64,000 bases of DNA from Marinobacter sp. ATCH36 (GCF_023555055.1 NZ_JAMJPL010000005.1:186001-250000), one strand, 5' to 3'. Positions 16,422 to 25,419 are shown, numbered from the stretch's first letter. Numbers and translations are program-made. Notes: generated by a model from the sequence alone, not told the origin.

Positions 16422-18764
16422 TCATTTGGTTGGTGGATCCATTTCGCGGGATGAATGGCGATGCGCCGAGACTGCGTCGATGAAAGCGGGTGCGATTTCG
16501 GCTGCATCCGCGCTTTCCGCCAGGAGAATACCCGGGTCTTTCCCGGCGGTTGAATCGATGCCTGCCATTTCCAGCAGCTTCCGTCCGGCGCCCAGAACAA
16601 GAATCGTTTTGCAGTGCTTATACTGATCTTTGACAAACTCCATGGGGTCACCATTATCCAACAGTGCCTGGATCGCTTCGGAACCATCGGGTAATACCAG
16701 CGCGTCGAAGAGGAATCCCGGAGCATTTTCCATCGATTTATCCGCTTCTATAGTCTCGCCGGAATTGCCGACGAAATTGCCTACCCTTGGCCCGACGAAA
16801 TGAACCACTGCCCCCGCATTGGTCAGAGCACTGTGCAGACTGGCAAGCGAGGCATAATGCACGCCATTTTCAATCAGTACGGCAATCTGGCGTGTGCGGA
16901 CACCGCATTCGCCCGGCAGTGCAGTCAGCGAAAGGGCGGGAGATTCAGTGACTTCAGGGGGTGGCGGATTATCCATTGCCTTCGGCATGGCATCGGGCAC
17001 CGCCATGCCCAGACCGTCGGCAACTTTGGCAGCCAGCTCCTGCGAAACATTCACCAGCGAGGACAACATCCGCTCACGTATGGCCGGAACGCCGACTTTG
17101 CTGAGCTCGAAGGTGAATCCGGCTGTAATATGCGCCTGTTCGACCGGTGTCTGGCTGTTAAAGAACAACGTGGCCTGGGCATAATGCTCGGCGAATTTCT
17201 CCGGTTTGCCACGAAGTTTATCTTCCGCGTTGGCATCGGGGAAAGACACGAATCCCTCTGTGCCGGCCTGGAAGGGGCAGCCGCCCGCCAGTGAATTGGG
17301 TTCGTAGGCAACCCGCCCGCGGTGCACTGCCTGACGGTGAAGTCCGTCGCGCTGGTTGTTCTGTACCGGGGCCAAGGACGCGTTGATCGGGATTTCGTGG
17401 AAATTGGGGCCACCGAGTCGTATCAGCTGTGTGTCGGCATAGGAATGAATGCGGCCGGCGAGCAAGGGATCGTTTGAAAAGTCGATGCCCGGCACCACGT
17501 GGGCCGTGCAGAACGCCACCTGCTCGGTTTCCGCGAAGAAGTTATCAGGGTTGCGGTTCAGTACCATGCGCCCGACGGGCGTCAGCGGCACCAGTTCCTC
17601 CGGCACGATCTTGGTTGCATCGAGCACATCGAAGCTGAAGCGTTCCGCCTGTTCCTCGGTGAAGATCTGCAAGCCCAACTCCCATTCCGGGAATTCGCCG
17701 GCCTCGATGGATTCCCAAAGATCGCGCCGATGAAAGTCAGGATCCGCGCCGGAAATTTTTACTGCTTCATCCCAGACCAGTGAGTGGGTGCCCTGCAGCG
17801 GTGTCCAGTGGAACTTGCAGAACACTGATTCGCCCTGTTCGTTTACCAGGCGGAAGGTATGCACACCAAAGCCTTGCATCATCCGATAGCTGCGAGGTAT
17901 CCCGCGGTCCGACATCACCCACATCAGCATGTGGGTGGATTCCGGCATCAGTGAAACAAAATCCCAGAAGGTGTCGTGGGCCGACGCCGCCTGCGGCATG
18001 CCGTGATGGGGTTCAGGCTTGAGCGCGTGGACCAGGTCCGGAAATTTCATCGCATCCTGAATGAAGAATACCGGTATGTTATTGCCGACCAAATCCCAGT
18101 TGCCCTGGTCGGTATAGAACTTCACCGCAAAGCCGCGGGCGTCCCGGGCGGTGTCTTTCGAGCCACGTTCACCGGCGACGGTGGAAAAGCGCGCAAAAAC
18201 CGGCGTTACCTTACCTTTTTCAGCGAACGGGGCCGCGCAGGTGTATTTGGTGAGCGCATCATAGGCTTCGAAATACCCGTGCGCGGCTGAACCGCGGGCA
18301 TGGACAATGCGCTCGGGGATGCGTTCGTGATCAAAGTGCGTGATTTTTTCCCTAAGAATGAAATCTTCGAGTAACGATGGCCCGCGCAACCCTGCTTTGA
18401 GGGTGTTCTGGTTATCGCCAATGGGCACACCCTGGTTGGTGGTCAGCGTTTGATCACTCGGGTCGACTTTAAAAGCCTCAAGCGGCGCGATGGTTGCATT
18501 GGTCCCGAGCTTTGCTGGGCCGCCGGTTTTTGCGGTTCCGGCTTCCTCAGTGGTGGTGCTCGCGGTCAGCTTGCTGGAGCCCGGTTTTGCCGTCTCCCCG
18601 GCCGGTGGCGCTATGGCGTTGTCGTGGCCGTGCTCGAGTTTCTTGATGGGGTTATGGGGTATCGCAGCGACGAAATCCTGGCTTGCGCCGGCCTGCTTTG
18701 CAACGATGTCGTTGGTTTTGAGCACACCGGGCGCTCCCTTGGCTGATTTCTTTTTGGTCGCCAT
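16422..18764 (-). CDS. katE: Large-subunit catalase, HPII type
   Basis: A 780-aa protein with the catalase core: [10 protein letters not shown] (catalytic His near residue 160), [36 protein letters not shown] and the haem-ligand motif RIHSYADTQ near residue 440. From about 640 a flavodoxin/GATase-like domain follows ([16 protein letters not shown]...), as in large-subunit catalases such as E. coli HPII. The first 90 residues are a low-complexity extension rich in A, K, T. It breaks down hydrogen peroxide in the cytoplasm, typically in stationary phase. It heads a group with the DUF421 and DUF2254 genes downstream. AGGAT-type ribosome site TTGGAGAGGATCC precedes the ATG. Confidence 0.95.
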   Translation of the reverse strand: MATKKKSAKGAPGVLKTNDIVAKQAGASQDFVAAIPHNPIKKLEHGHDNAIAPPAGETAKPGSSKLTASTTTEEAGTAKTGGPAKLGTNATIAPLEAFKVDPSDQTLTTNQGVPIGDNQNTLKAGLRGPSLLEDFILREKITHFDHERIPERIVHARGSAAHGYFEAYDALTKYTCAAPFAEKGKVTPVFARFSTVAGERGSKDTARDARGFAVKFYTDQGNWDLVGNNIPVFFIQDAMKFPDLVHALKPEPHHGMPQAASAHDTFWDFVSLMPESTHMLMWVMSDRGIPRSYRMMQGFGVHTFRLVNEQGESVFCKFHWTPLQGTHSLVWDEAVKISGADPDFHRRDLWESIEAGEFPEWELGLQIFTEEQAERFSFDVLDATKIVPEELVPLTPVGRMVLNRNPDNFFAETEQVAFCTAHVVPGIDFSNDPLLAGRIHSYADTQLIRLGGPNFHEIPINASLAPVQNNQRDGLHRQAVHRGRVAYEPNSLAGGCPFQAGTEGFVSFPDANAEDKLRGKPEKFAEHYAQATLFFNSQTPVEQAHITAGFTFELSKVGVPAIRERMLSSLVNVSQELAAKVADGLGMAVPDAMPKAMDNPPPPEVTESPALSLTALPGECGVRTRQIAVLIENGVHYASLASLHSALTNAGAVVHFVGPRVGNFVGNSGETIEADKSMENAPGFLFDALVLPDGSEAIQALLDNGDPMEFVKDQYKHCKTILVLGAGRKLLEMAGIDSTAGKDPGILLAESADAAEIAPAFIDAVSAHRHSSREMDPPTK

Positions 18765-18835
18765 GGATCCTCTCCAAGTTGGGTGAAGGCTAGGGGTGCA
18801 TCATCTGTGCGAACCCTGGCTGTCAACTATGGCGC

Positions 18836-18864
18836 TGTTGGCGGGAGCGCTCTGTGCGCCAACA
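18836..18864. repeat. Inverted repeat upstream of katE
   Basis: TGTTGGCG and CGCCAACA form perfect 8-bp arms around a 13-nt loop in the 281-bp divergent region between katE and the DUF2254 gene at 19046. Role unknown; possibly an operator. Confidence 0.4.
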
Positions 18865-18927
18865 AACGGAGCGGCAAAAAATTTTGCGTTTCGTCGATGG
18901 CGAGTATTACAGGCATCGCTCACGGTG

Positions 18928-18943
18928 AGTGCGGCAGCGCACC
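18928..18943. promoter_or_regulatory. GTGCG-N4-CGCAC palindrome between katE and the second DUF2254 gene
   Basis: AGTGCGGCAGCGCACC holds GTGCG and CGCAC arms four bases apart, the same layout as the sites at 23119 and 26137. It lies about 100 bp upstream of the gene at 19046 and about 165 bp upstream of katE. It is a candidate binding site for the Crp/Fnr-type regulator at 23191. Confidence 0.4.
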
Positions 18944-19045
18944 GACGCGGCTTTTACTGCCGGGTGATTCTGGCGGGCGCACGCCCGAAATGATTGGTCG
19001 GGAGGATACCTGAGCACTACCGGGCTGCTACCGGGAGGTGACAGC

Positions 19046-20326
19046 ATGAAAAAGACGAACCGCAGCCAGCCACGAGTGCACCGGACGACTCTTCGCATCG
19101 GACACATTACCCTGGCGATGGGCGTTGCCATGGTCACTGGGCTGGGGATTGGCCTGGCTGCACTGGCCGTGGATACCCAGTGGCTGTGGCCACCACCGGT
19201 CGAACTGGGTACCGTTGCCGACGCGCGAATCCTGCTGGGGTCGGTGATTGGTGGTCTGATCACGGTTGCGGTGTTCGGCCTGTGGATGCGCACGGTGGTG
19301 GTTGGCATGATGGCCTCGCATTTCTCCCCCCGCACACTGCTGATTTTCCTGGACGACAGCTTCCAGCGCCATCTGCTGGCGTTCATGTCAGCAGGTATCG
19401 TGGCGGTACTGGTCATCCTGTTGCGCATGCCAACGGAAGAGCAGGCCGCTGCTCCCCTTGTGAGCACCGTACTGGTGGTAGTGATTGCGCTCGCCGCCAT
19501 GGCGGGGGTTTTACTGGCAATCCAGCATGCAACGCGGAGCCTGTCGTTGCCGGAACTGGTCAGCCGCCTTGCCGAGGATGCCGTCCAGGTACTGGATCGC
19601 CACCCAAAGGCCCGGATCGAACCCACAGATGTGCCGCCACCGATGGCCGCAGCGCGAACCGTCTTTTCCTCGGGGACCGGCTGGGTTACCGCCATTGATA
19701 TCGACCGGATGCGCAAGGCGCTTCCAGTCGGCGGAGTTATTCATCTGCGTTGCCGGATTGGTACGTTTGTCACTCCCCGACATAAGGTCGCACTTGTCTC
19801 GCTCATAAAGGACGGCGGTGAAGTCGATCTTGATGCCATCGCCAGCGCTATCCGTCTTGCCCGCACCCGCAGCCCCGACAAGGATCTCGCGTTTGCCGTG
19901 AGCCAACTGGTGGATGTCGGTACCTTTGCCCTTCAGGAGCGTTGGGATACTTCAACGGCCCACGAAGTCATAGTCCATCTTGGCGCCGTGCTCGCGGAGA
20001 TCGTTGACCGCGGGCTGCCGCGATTGCACGACCGCGACGCCGATGATCGCTGCATCTACGACGAAGCCAGTTGGGATGCCGCCGATCTTGTGCAGCAGTG
20101 CGTGGAGCGGCTGCGAGGTTCGGCTGCCCGAGATCCTGAAGTATCCCGGCATCTGATGCAGCTGCTCGGTCAGGTTCGACAGGTCGCGGAGGACCGCAAG
20201 TCAACGATGGTTATTGCGGAGGTCGATCAACAGGTTGAGCTGATACTGGCCCTGGCGCAGACCAGCGGCATGCTGGCCCACGATCGCATGCGGCTGGAGC
20301 GAGAAGCCGAATTTGTTGCCCGGTGA
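19046..20326 (+). CDS. Second DUF2254 membrane protein
   Basis: Similar architecture to the gene at 14575: TM helices at about 20-45, 60-85, 108-130 and 138-160, MMASHFSPRTLLIFLDDSFQ between them, and a soluble C-terminal half with LAFAVSQLVDVGTFALQ, which corresponds to the DUF2254 'LSEIADKALSPGINDP' region but lacks the INDP residues. GGGAGGTGA 5 nt before the ATG is a strong ribosome site. The stop overlaps an upstream in-frame GTG of the next gene, so the two are an operon. Function is unknown. Confidence 0.65.
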   Translation: MKKTNRSQPRVHRTTLRIGHITLAMGVAMVTGLGIGLAALAVDTQWLWPPPVELGTVADARILLGSVIGGLITVAVFGLWMRTVVVGMMASHFSPRTLLIFLDDSFQRHLLAFMSAGIVAVLVILLRMPTEEQAAAPLVSTVLVVVIALAAMAGVLLAIQHATRSLSLPELVSRLAEDAVQVLDRHPKARIEPTDVPPPMAAARTVFSSGTGWVTAIDIDRMRKALPVGGVIHLRCRIGTFVTPRHKVALVSLIKDGGEVDLDAIASAIRLARTRSPDKDLAFAVSQLVDVGTFALQERWDTSTAHEVIVHLGAVLAEIVDRGLPRLHDRDADDRCIYDEASWDAADLVQQCVERLRGSAARDPEVSRHLMQLLGQVRQVAEDRKSTMVIAEVDQQVELILALAQTSGMLAHDRMRLEREAEFVAR

Positions 20327-20343
20327 TGGATAAGGAAGAAAAG

Positions 20344-21555
20344 ATGGACCTGAAAAGCGGATACCCGTTCTGGGCGGTGAAGAATGGCCTGATGTATGCC
20401 TTCCCTCAGCTTGATGCCGACCTGACTTGCGATGTGGTAGTCATCGGTGCTGGGATTACCGGTGCGCTGATCGCAGATGAACTGGCGGGCCATGGACACG
20501 ACGTAGTGGTGGTCGATCGGCGCGACGTTTGTTGGGGTAGCACCTCGGCCAGCACCGCCTTGCTGCAGTATGAAATCGATACCCATGCGACGGACCTCGC
20601 CAAACGCTATGACCAGGCCTCGGCGCTTTTGGCTTATCAATCCAGCTTGCGCGCAATCAGTGAGATTGAGGAACTGGCCCACGAGGTCGGAGATGTGGAT
20701 TTCGCCAACTGCGACAGCCTTTACTACGCGAGTAATTGCTCTGATGTTTCAAGCCTGGCCGATGAATTCGCCTGGCGGAAGCAACATGGGTTTCCGGTTC
20801 GCTGGCTGAGCCGAGCTGCTTTAAAAGACGAGTACGAATTCAAGGCGCCTGCCGCCATCCTAAGCTCCGTGGCGGCGCGGGTGGATCCCTACCGCCTCGC
20901 CTCAAGACTGCTGAAGCGAATGCAGCGAAAGGGCGTGCGGGTATTCGATCGCACCGAGGTCACATCCATGACCGCCACGGCAGATTCGGTTCAGTTGATC
21001 ACCGACAGTGGCATGTCGATAAAAGCGAAACACACCGTGGTTGCCAGCGGCTACGAGTCTCAACATTGGTTGCGCCAGCGCGTTGCGAAAAATCTCAGCA
21101 GTTACGCCTACATCAGCGATCCCGTTAATCCGGTGGAGCCGGGCTGGTTGGCAAACACGATGCTGTGGGAGTCTTCCAGGCCGTATATCTATTTGCGCAG
21201 TACCGGCGATGGGCGGCTGCTGGTGGGCGGAGAGGACGACGACCGCGACGTGCCGGCCCGTCGGGATCGGATGGTCGAACGTAAGGCGGCGACTCTGCAG
21301 CGTAAGGTTGGACGTTTGTTTCCTCACCTTCAGGCCCAGCCGGCTTTTGCCTGGGCAGGTACATTTGCTGAAACCAGCGACGGCCTGCCGCTGTTCGGTG
21401 AACACTCGCAGCATGGGCCACGTGTGCTGTTCGCGTTGGCCTACGGTGGTAACGGCATCACCTACAGCATGCTCGGCGCGGGCTTGCTGCGCGCGCAGAT
21501 CGAAAAGCGCTCACACCCGCTGACCGGGCTGTTTTCCTTCGCGCGACTGGAATAA
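20344..21555 (+). CDS. FAD-dependent oxidoreductase (DAO family)
   Basis: An FAD-binding Rossmann motif VVVIGAGITGALIADEL near residue 30 and a C-terminal PAFAWAGTFAETSDGLPLFG with LALAYGGNGITYS are typical of the D-amino acid oxidase/glycine oxidase superfamily. The segment CWGSTSASTALLQYEIDT is the conserved second FAD contact of this group. The ATG at 20344 is chosen because AAGGAAGAAAAG lies just before it; an in-frame GTG at 20323 overlaps the previous stop. No signal peptide is visible, so it is cytoplasmic or peripheral. The substrate cannot be predicted. Confidence 0.85.
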   Translation: MDLKSGYPFWAVKNGLMYAFPQLDADLTCDVVVIGAGITGALIADELAGHGHDVVVVDRRDVCWGSTSASTALLQYEIDTHATDLAKRYDQASALLAYQSSLRAISEIEELAHEVGDVDFANCDSLYYASNCSDVSSLADEFAWRKQHGFPVRWLSRAALKDEYEFKAPAAILSSVAARVDPYRLASRLLKRMQRKGVRVFDRTEVTSMTATADSVQLITDSGMSIKAKHTVVASGYESQHWLRQRVAKNLSSYAYISDPVNPVEPGWLANTMLWESSRPYIYLRSTGDGRLLVGGEDDDRDVPARRDRMVERKAATLQRKVGRLFPHLQAQPAFAWAGTFAETSDGLPLFGEHSQHGPRVLFALAYGGNGITYSMLGAGLLRAQIEKRSHPLTGLFSFARLE

Positions 21556-21626
21556 CTGTATCCTGGTCAACATTCCTTTACCAAACTTCAACCGACATCT
21601 CCCGGCGCCGCCATTACTCTTTTGCC

Positions 21627-22394
21627 ATGAATCGAGTATTGACGCTGCGGGAACGCCTTTTTCAATCAGGGAATATCATCATAATGCTGATAGTGGCAGG
21701 CTTCCTGCCGCTGTCGCCCCCATTGCTTGCCGCAGAAAAAGGGGAGGGCTACCGGCTGCTTGAGCTGGAAGGCTACCTGGTAAAATGGGGCGAGCATAGG
21801 CTGGGAGCAGGGGCAAAAATCAGCTACGCCTTTGCGGATGAAACGCTGCATTTTGATGATGCCCGCAATTGTGGCGTTCTGGCGCCGATGAAAGCGCTCT
21901 CCGGGCAGGATCTGCCCTTTGAGACACTAGTACAGGAGACCGCCGCCGCGTTCCGGGTATGGGAAGGTGCCGCTGACCTTTCATTTCACCGGGTTGCGGA
22001 TGCCCGCGATGCAGACATCATTCTCGGGGCGCAGGGCCAGCCACGTCGGCGGGCCTTTGCCAACGTAACCTTTGCATCCCACGGGAAAGGGAAAGTGCGC
22101 GCCATCGACCAGGCACTAATATGCCTGAACCCCGAACAGAAATGGAAAGTCGGGTTCGGTGGCGACACGGAAATCTACGATATCCGCTACACGCTAATTC
22201 ATGAAATCGGGCACGCCATCGGCCTGGACCATCCCGGCCCCTCCGGGCAGGTGATGGGCTTTCGCTACACCGAGAACTTTCCCGGGCTGCAGCCAGGTGA
22301 TCTGCGTGGCATACAGCAGCTCTATGGGCATCGGGCCAGTGACAGCCAACTGGTCACCGGCACCGACCCCCGTCATACCGAGTCAGCACTATAA
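21627..22394 (+). CDS. Secreted matrixin-type zinc metalloprotease
   Basis: A signal peptide (hydrophobic IIIMLIVAGFLPLSPPLL, cleavage near ALA... about residue 36) is followed by a catalytic domain with HEIGHAIGLDHPG, the complete HExxHxxGxxH zinc motif, and a downstream VMGFRY that supplies the Met-turn. Upstream elements YAFADETLHFD and FRVWEGAADLSFHRV resemble the matrixin (M10) core. At 255 aa it is a minimal catalytic domain without a recognisable prodomain cysteine switch or haemopexin repeat. It would act in the periplasm or outside the cell. It stands alone, convergent with the OMP gene 6 nt away. Confidence 0.85.
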   Translation: MNRVLTLRERLFQSGNIIIMLIVAGFLPLSPPLLAAEKGEGYRLLELEGYLVKWGEHRLGAGAKISYAFADETLHFDDARNCGVLAPMKALSGQDLPFETLVQETAAAFRVWEGAADLSFHRVADARDADIILGAQGQPRRRAFANVTFASHGKGKVRAIDQALICLNPEQKWKVGFGGDTEIYDIRYTLIHEIGHAIGLDHPGPSGQVMGFRYTENFPGLQPGDLRGIQQLYGHRASDSQLVTGTDPRHTESAL

Positions 22395-22400
22395 CTGTGT

Positions 22401-22949
22401 TCAGAAGTTATAACCCAGACCCACGGTATAGGCCCAGATGCCGTCATCCTGGAACGCATCGGTAGCATCGTCGGTGTCGCTAAACAGGAATTGATACTCG
22501 GCGCGCGCAAGGAAATAGGTCTTGGTCTGCACGTAGTATTTTATCCCCGTTTCCAGACCGGCAAAGGCGCTGTCCTTGACTCCGTCCCCATAGATACCGC
22601 CGAGGCTCGCACCGACAAAAGGCCGCGCGCGGTCGTTGAGAAACTGATAGTCGATGTATCCACGGGTTGAGCCGTTCCAGAAATCATCCGTGACACCTTC
22701 ACCCTCGATATCGGCGAAATTTACACTTTGGCGGACACCGGCTACCACGTCACGCCGCAGATACCAGCCCAGATCACCGGTCACGCCGAAGCTGCCACTA
22801 TTGAAATCCCGGTCGTTACTGCCGGTGCCGGAGAGGGAGAATTCACGGTCACCCTCGCTCGGGCCAAACTCAGCGGATTGTGCGGACACTGCCAGGGGCA
22901 AGGCACCTAAAAGACAGAAAGTGATCGCCGCAGTCTTGATTCTGATCAT
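22401..22949 (-). CDS. Outer-membrane beta-barrel protein
   Basis: A signal peptide (MIRIKTAAITFCLLGALPLA, cleavage after VSA) precedes about 160 residues of alternating amphipathic strands ending in aromatic F (VGLGYNF), the OMP insertion signal. Segments such as FVGASLGGIYGDGVKDSAFA and TKTYFLARAEYQFLFSDTDD fit an eight-stranded OmpA/OmpW-like barrel. The ATG at 22949 is chosen for AAGGAG 6 nt upstream and the signal peptide. The gene is divergent from the Crp/Fnr regulator with a strong palindrome between them. Function beyond a small barrel is not known. Confidence 0.8.
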   Translation of the reverse strand: MIRIKTAAITFCLLGALPLAVSAQSAEFGPSEGDREFSLSGTGSNDRDFNSGSFGVTGDLGWYLRRDVVAGVRQSVNFADIEGEGVTDDFWNGSTRGYIDYQFLNDRARPFVGASLGGIYGDGVKDSAFAGLETGIKYYVQTKTYFLARAEYQFLFSDTDDATDAFQDDGIWAYTVGLGYNF

Positions 22950-23113
22950 GGGAAGCTCCTTGCTCACATTATTCAGATTGCATTTCCTTAATGCGCCCAT
23001 TGGTATTGGACGCGGGTTGTGGCGCAGCAAAGGGTGGTACAGTGTTCCAATGTCAGCGCACACCTATAGGATGGGGGGTGGACCACCCGCCCGTCTGTTC
23101 GCAAGCACACACA

Positions 23114-23139
23114 GGCTCTGTGCGGTAACGCACAGAGCC
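23114..23139. promoter_or_regulatory. Strong palindrome (core TGTGCGGTAACGCACA) in front of the Crp/Fnr-type gene
   Basis: GGCTCTGTGCG and CGCACAGAGCC are perfect 11-bp arms with GTAA between. The site is 51 nt upstream of the regulator start and about 165 nt from the divergent OMP gene. Its 16-bp core is shared with 25292 and 26137. It is probably an operator of the neighbouring Crp/Fnr-family protein, which suggests autoregulation. Confidence 0.65.
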
Positions 23140-23190
23140 CACACCACACCCTGGTTACGATCAGTTACATTCAACCTGTGAGATTTTCCG

Positions 23191-24054
23191 ATGCTATTTC
23201 AAAGGAATGCCATCTTGATCAAGCCGGAACCCAAACATAATCATCTGTTAGCAGCGTTGCAGCCTGAAGTCCAAAGCCGTTTGTTCCCATACCTGGAACT
23301 TGTGCCTTTACCTTTGCGTGCCGTTATGTATGAGTCCAATCGGCCCATGAGTCATGTTTACTTTCCTACTGATTCCATAATCTCACTGCAGTACCAGATG
23401 GAAAACGGGGCATCGACTGCGATATCGGTGGTTGGAAACGAGGGCTTGCTGGGTGTCACCTTGTTTATGGGAGGGGAGACTACTCCTAGCCGGTCGCTGG
23501 TTCAGAGTGCGGGTTACGCCTACCGACTCCCCAGAAAGCACATAAAAGAAGAGTTCAATCGCCACGGTCAGCTTTTGCTATTGATGTTGCGCTACACCCA
23601 GGCGCTGATCACGCAAGTCGCCCAGACTGCCGTGTGCAATCGCCAGCATTCGATCGACCAGCAACTCTGCCGCTGGCTTCTGCTTTCCATTGATCGGCTA
23701 TCACACCACCACTTGACCATGACACAGGAATTTATCAGTCATATGCTTGGCGTTCGCCGTGAGAGTGTCACCGAAGCAGCGGCGAAATTGCAGAAACTGG
23801 GCGTTATTTCCTATAAGCGTGGGATGATCACAGTGCTTGACCGTGCGAAGCTTGAATCGCTGAGTTGTGAGTGTTATCAAGTGGTGAGGAATGAATGCGA
23901 TCGCTTACTTGATTACGTGCCACAGCGCCAGATAATCAAGAATACTGATGCTATTCCCACGGTGACGTTGCCGCTCCTCGGCACCGCAGGTAATTCCCAT
24001 AATGTGAACGGGGCGCATTCCGCTGAGACGGTTATAAAAAACGGCCTGCGCTAG
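23191..24054 (+). CDS. Crp/Fnr family transcriptional regulator
   Basis: A cyclic-nucleotide-binding-like beta-roll (about residues 25-150: SHVYFPTDSIISLQYQMENG, VVGNEGLLGVTLFMGG) is followed by a winged helix-turn-helix with MTQEFISHMLGVRRESVTEA at about 178-197. The beta-roll lacks the cAMP-contact residues of Crp and the N-terminal cysteines of Fnr, so the signal is unknown. The group with FPTDSIISL is known from many proteobacteria that lack a defined ligand. The 45-residue C-terminal tail is extra. The perfect palindrome just upstream and similar ones near small stress genes point to a local regulon controlled by this protein. Confidence 0.85.
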   Translation: MLFQRNAILIKPEPKHNHLLAALQPEVQSRLFPYLELVPLPLRAVMYESNRPMSHVYFPTDSIISLQYQMENGASTAISVVGNEGLLGVTLFMGGETTPSRSLVQSAGYAYRLPRKHIKEEFNRHGQLLLLMLRYTQALITQVAQTAVCNRQHSIDQQLCRWLLLSIDRLSHHHLTMTQEFISHMLGVRRESVTEAAAKLQKLGVISYKRGMITVLDRAKLESLSCECYQVVRNECDRLLDYVPQRQIIKNTDAIPTVTLPLLGTAGNSHNVNGAHSAETVIKNGLR

Positions 24055-24133
24055 GGAGCGAGGCCGGTGCTAAAGGGCACTGCTTGCGGGTCCAGAGCCA
24101 TACAGCCAGAGAGGGGCCGGTAACAGCCCCAGT

Positions 24134-24208
24134 TCAACGTAAGCCAAGAAAGGAAAGAATCACCACAACGATAACCACAACACCGACAATATAAATGATC
24201 TTGTTCAT
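24134..24208 (-). CDS. 24-residue hydrophobic membrane peptide
   Basis: A short reverse-strand frame encodes MNKIIYIVGVVVIVVVILSF followed by LGLR, a single TM helix with a positively charged end on each side. GAGGA lies 9 nt upstream of the ATG. I recall very similar short proteins of this pattern (MNxIIYIVGxVVIVxxILxFxGLR) in many proteobacteria, so it is probably a real conserved small protein, though its function is unknown to me. It lies convergent to the Crp/Fnr regulator and upstream of the other small stress genes. The rest of the gap 24209-24403 shows nothing else I can name. Confidence 0.7.
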   Translation of the reverse strand: MNKIIYIVGVVVIVVVILSFLGLR

Positions 24209-24403
24209 GGGGATATCCTCTTCCTCTGATTCCTGAATTCTGGTTGCGCCTCATCCTTGTGGCGCATGATGCAACATCCTGTTGCGGCTGTTCCATCGCC
24301 TCATCTGCAGTTAGATTAGGCTTTCGGTTATGTCCGGTCTGTTCGCTATCGCACTGAGTACGCGAATTCTCAGACAGGCCCGGGTAATCGCCCTGTATTC
24401 GGT

Positions 24404-24682
24404 CTAGTCCTTGTTTTGCATATCAGACTGGTTATCCTTTTTTTGCTCAGTTTGCTCAGTTTGCTCAGTTTGCTCAGTTTGCTCAGTTTTATTGTATTTG
24501 GATTTGGTGGCTTCCTTGTCTTGCTCAGAGCTCTGCGTTTCGGGGGTAGCATCGTGGCCCATGCTCTGCTCTCCCACATCCCTCTCATCGCTACTGTGTT
24601 GTTCGGCAAGCAAAGCACTTGAACCCAACGCTATGGCTGGTGTGATCAATGCGTAAAAGGCGAGTGAATAAAGCTTTTTCAT
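24404..24682 (-). CDS. Small exported protein with TEQ tandem repeats
   Basis: A signal peptide (MKKLYSLAFYALITPAIALG, cleavage near LLA|E) leads to a very polar, disordered 68-residue chain rich in E, Q, S, D and K. It contains TEQ repeated five times, encoded by a 9-bp-spaced DNA repeat at 24442-24486. GGGAATTC precedes the ATG. No family is recognised. Mature-chain composition resembles hydrophilin-like stress proteins. The gene lies in the small-protein group between the Crp/Fnr regulator and the BON lipoprotein. Confidence 0.65.
   Translation of the reverse strand: MKKLYSLAFYALITPAIALGSSALLAEQHSSDERDVGEQSMGHDATPETQSSEQDKEATKSKYNKTEQTEQTEQTEQTEQKKDNQSDMQNKD
24442..24486. repeat. Five perfect 9-bp tandem repeats inside the TEQ protein gene
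   Basis: TTTGCTCAG occurs five times without interruption (on the coding strand CTGAGCAAA). Because 9 is a multiple of three, gain or loss of a unit changes the protein by three residues without a frameshift. Confidence 0.95.
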
Positions 24683-24798
24683 AGGAATTCCCTTCGAATT
24701 AGATGTGCCAGACCAATGTGCTGGCTGCCGATGATAATCAAATCTAAAGAAGACTCCCCATGGCGCTCCATGGCGCCGGATGGGGATAACTCCAAACG

Positions 24799-25113
24799 CT
24801 ATTTCAGCTCCATACTGTTACTGACCGATTTAACGCCCTTTACTCCACGGGCCAGCCGCACAGCAGTATCAATGTCATCCTGCGAATTTACGAAGCCTGA
24901 CAGCTGGACGACACCCTTGTATGTCTCAACGTTGACTTCGGCGCTTTTCAATGTTGTTTCGTTGAAAATCGCAGCCTTGACCTTGGTGGTGATCACTGTG
25001 TCGTCTATATACTCACCGGTGCCCGAACTTGACTCTGTAGAGGCGCATCCGACGAACAAAGCCAGCAGCATCGCTACTGCAAGCATCGGGGCTGATCGCA
25101 TTATCCGTTCCAT
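24799..25113 (-). CDS. BON-domain lipoprotein (OsmY-like)
   Basis: A lipoprotein signal with lipobox LFVGC (Cys about residue 23) is followed by one BON domain: DTVITTKVKAAIFNETTLKS, VNVETYKGVVQLSGFVNSQD and A-R-GVKGVKSVSNSMELK, complete to the end. BON domains bind lipid or envelope surfaces; OsmY-like proteins are induced by osmotic stress. The ATG at 25113 is chosen because AGGAG lies 7 nt upstream and the signal starts there. It is divergent from csbD-like 25420, with a palindrome between. Confidence 0.88.
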   Translation of the reverse strand: MERIMRSAPMLAVAMLLALFVGCASTESSSGTGEYIDDTVITTKVKAAIFNETTLKSAEVNVETYKGVVQLSGFVNSQDDIDTAVRLARGVKGVKSVSNSMELK

Positions 25114-25286
25114 ATATTTTTCTCCTGTCGCCGCCAACCCCAGACATCCTGTAACCCCAGCGGAGCCGCGCCTCGGCGGTTGACTGACCGGGTGCATAAC
25201 AAGACTAACGCGGCCCCAAAAGCGAGTCTGTTCGTTGGCCAACAGAATAAATGCTCCTGAAAAGACAGGACGCTCGCCCTTTCCAG

Positions 25287-25310
25287 GTCTGTGTTTGTTA
25301 ACGCACAGAC
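25287..25310. promoter_or_regulatory. Palindrome (core TGTTTGTTAACGCACA) between the BON and CsbD genes
   Basis: The core at 25292-25307 keeps six of eight symmetric pairs and the right half TTAACGCACAGAC is nearly identical to the 23119 site. It lies in the 306-bp divergent region 25114-25419, 113 nt upstream of the CsbD gene and about 175 nt upstream of the BON lipoprotein. It is a candidate regulator site. I see nothing else coding in that gap. Confidence 0.5.
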
Positions 25311-25419
25311 AGCGGCTCGGTTTCAACGGACGATAGTAGGGCAGTAGCACGCAGTTCCATATAACGCGGGCTTCCGTGCGTTTAATCCACTATCTGGCCG
25401 CAGGGTCAAAGGAGCGAAA

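Noticed and set aside
24051..24296. Reverse 81-codon frame across the 24-aa peptide gene
   Set aside because: Composition is unlikely (many Cys and Arg) and the real reading frame with ribosome site is the short hydrophobic one.
24411..24656. Forward frames with (VCS)n or (LLS)n repeats
   Set aside because: They are the complement of the TEQ repeat gene; no ribosome site or signal fits the forward strand.
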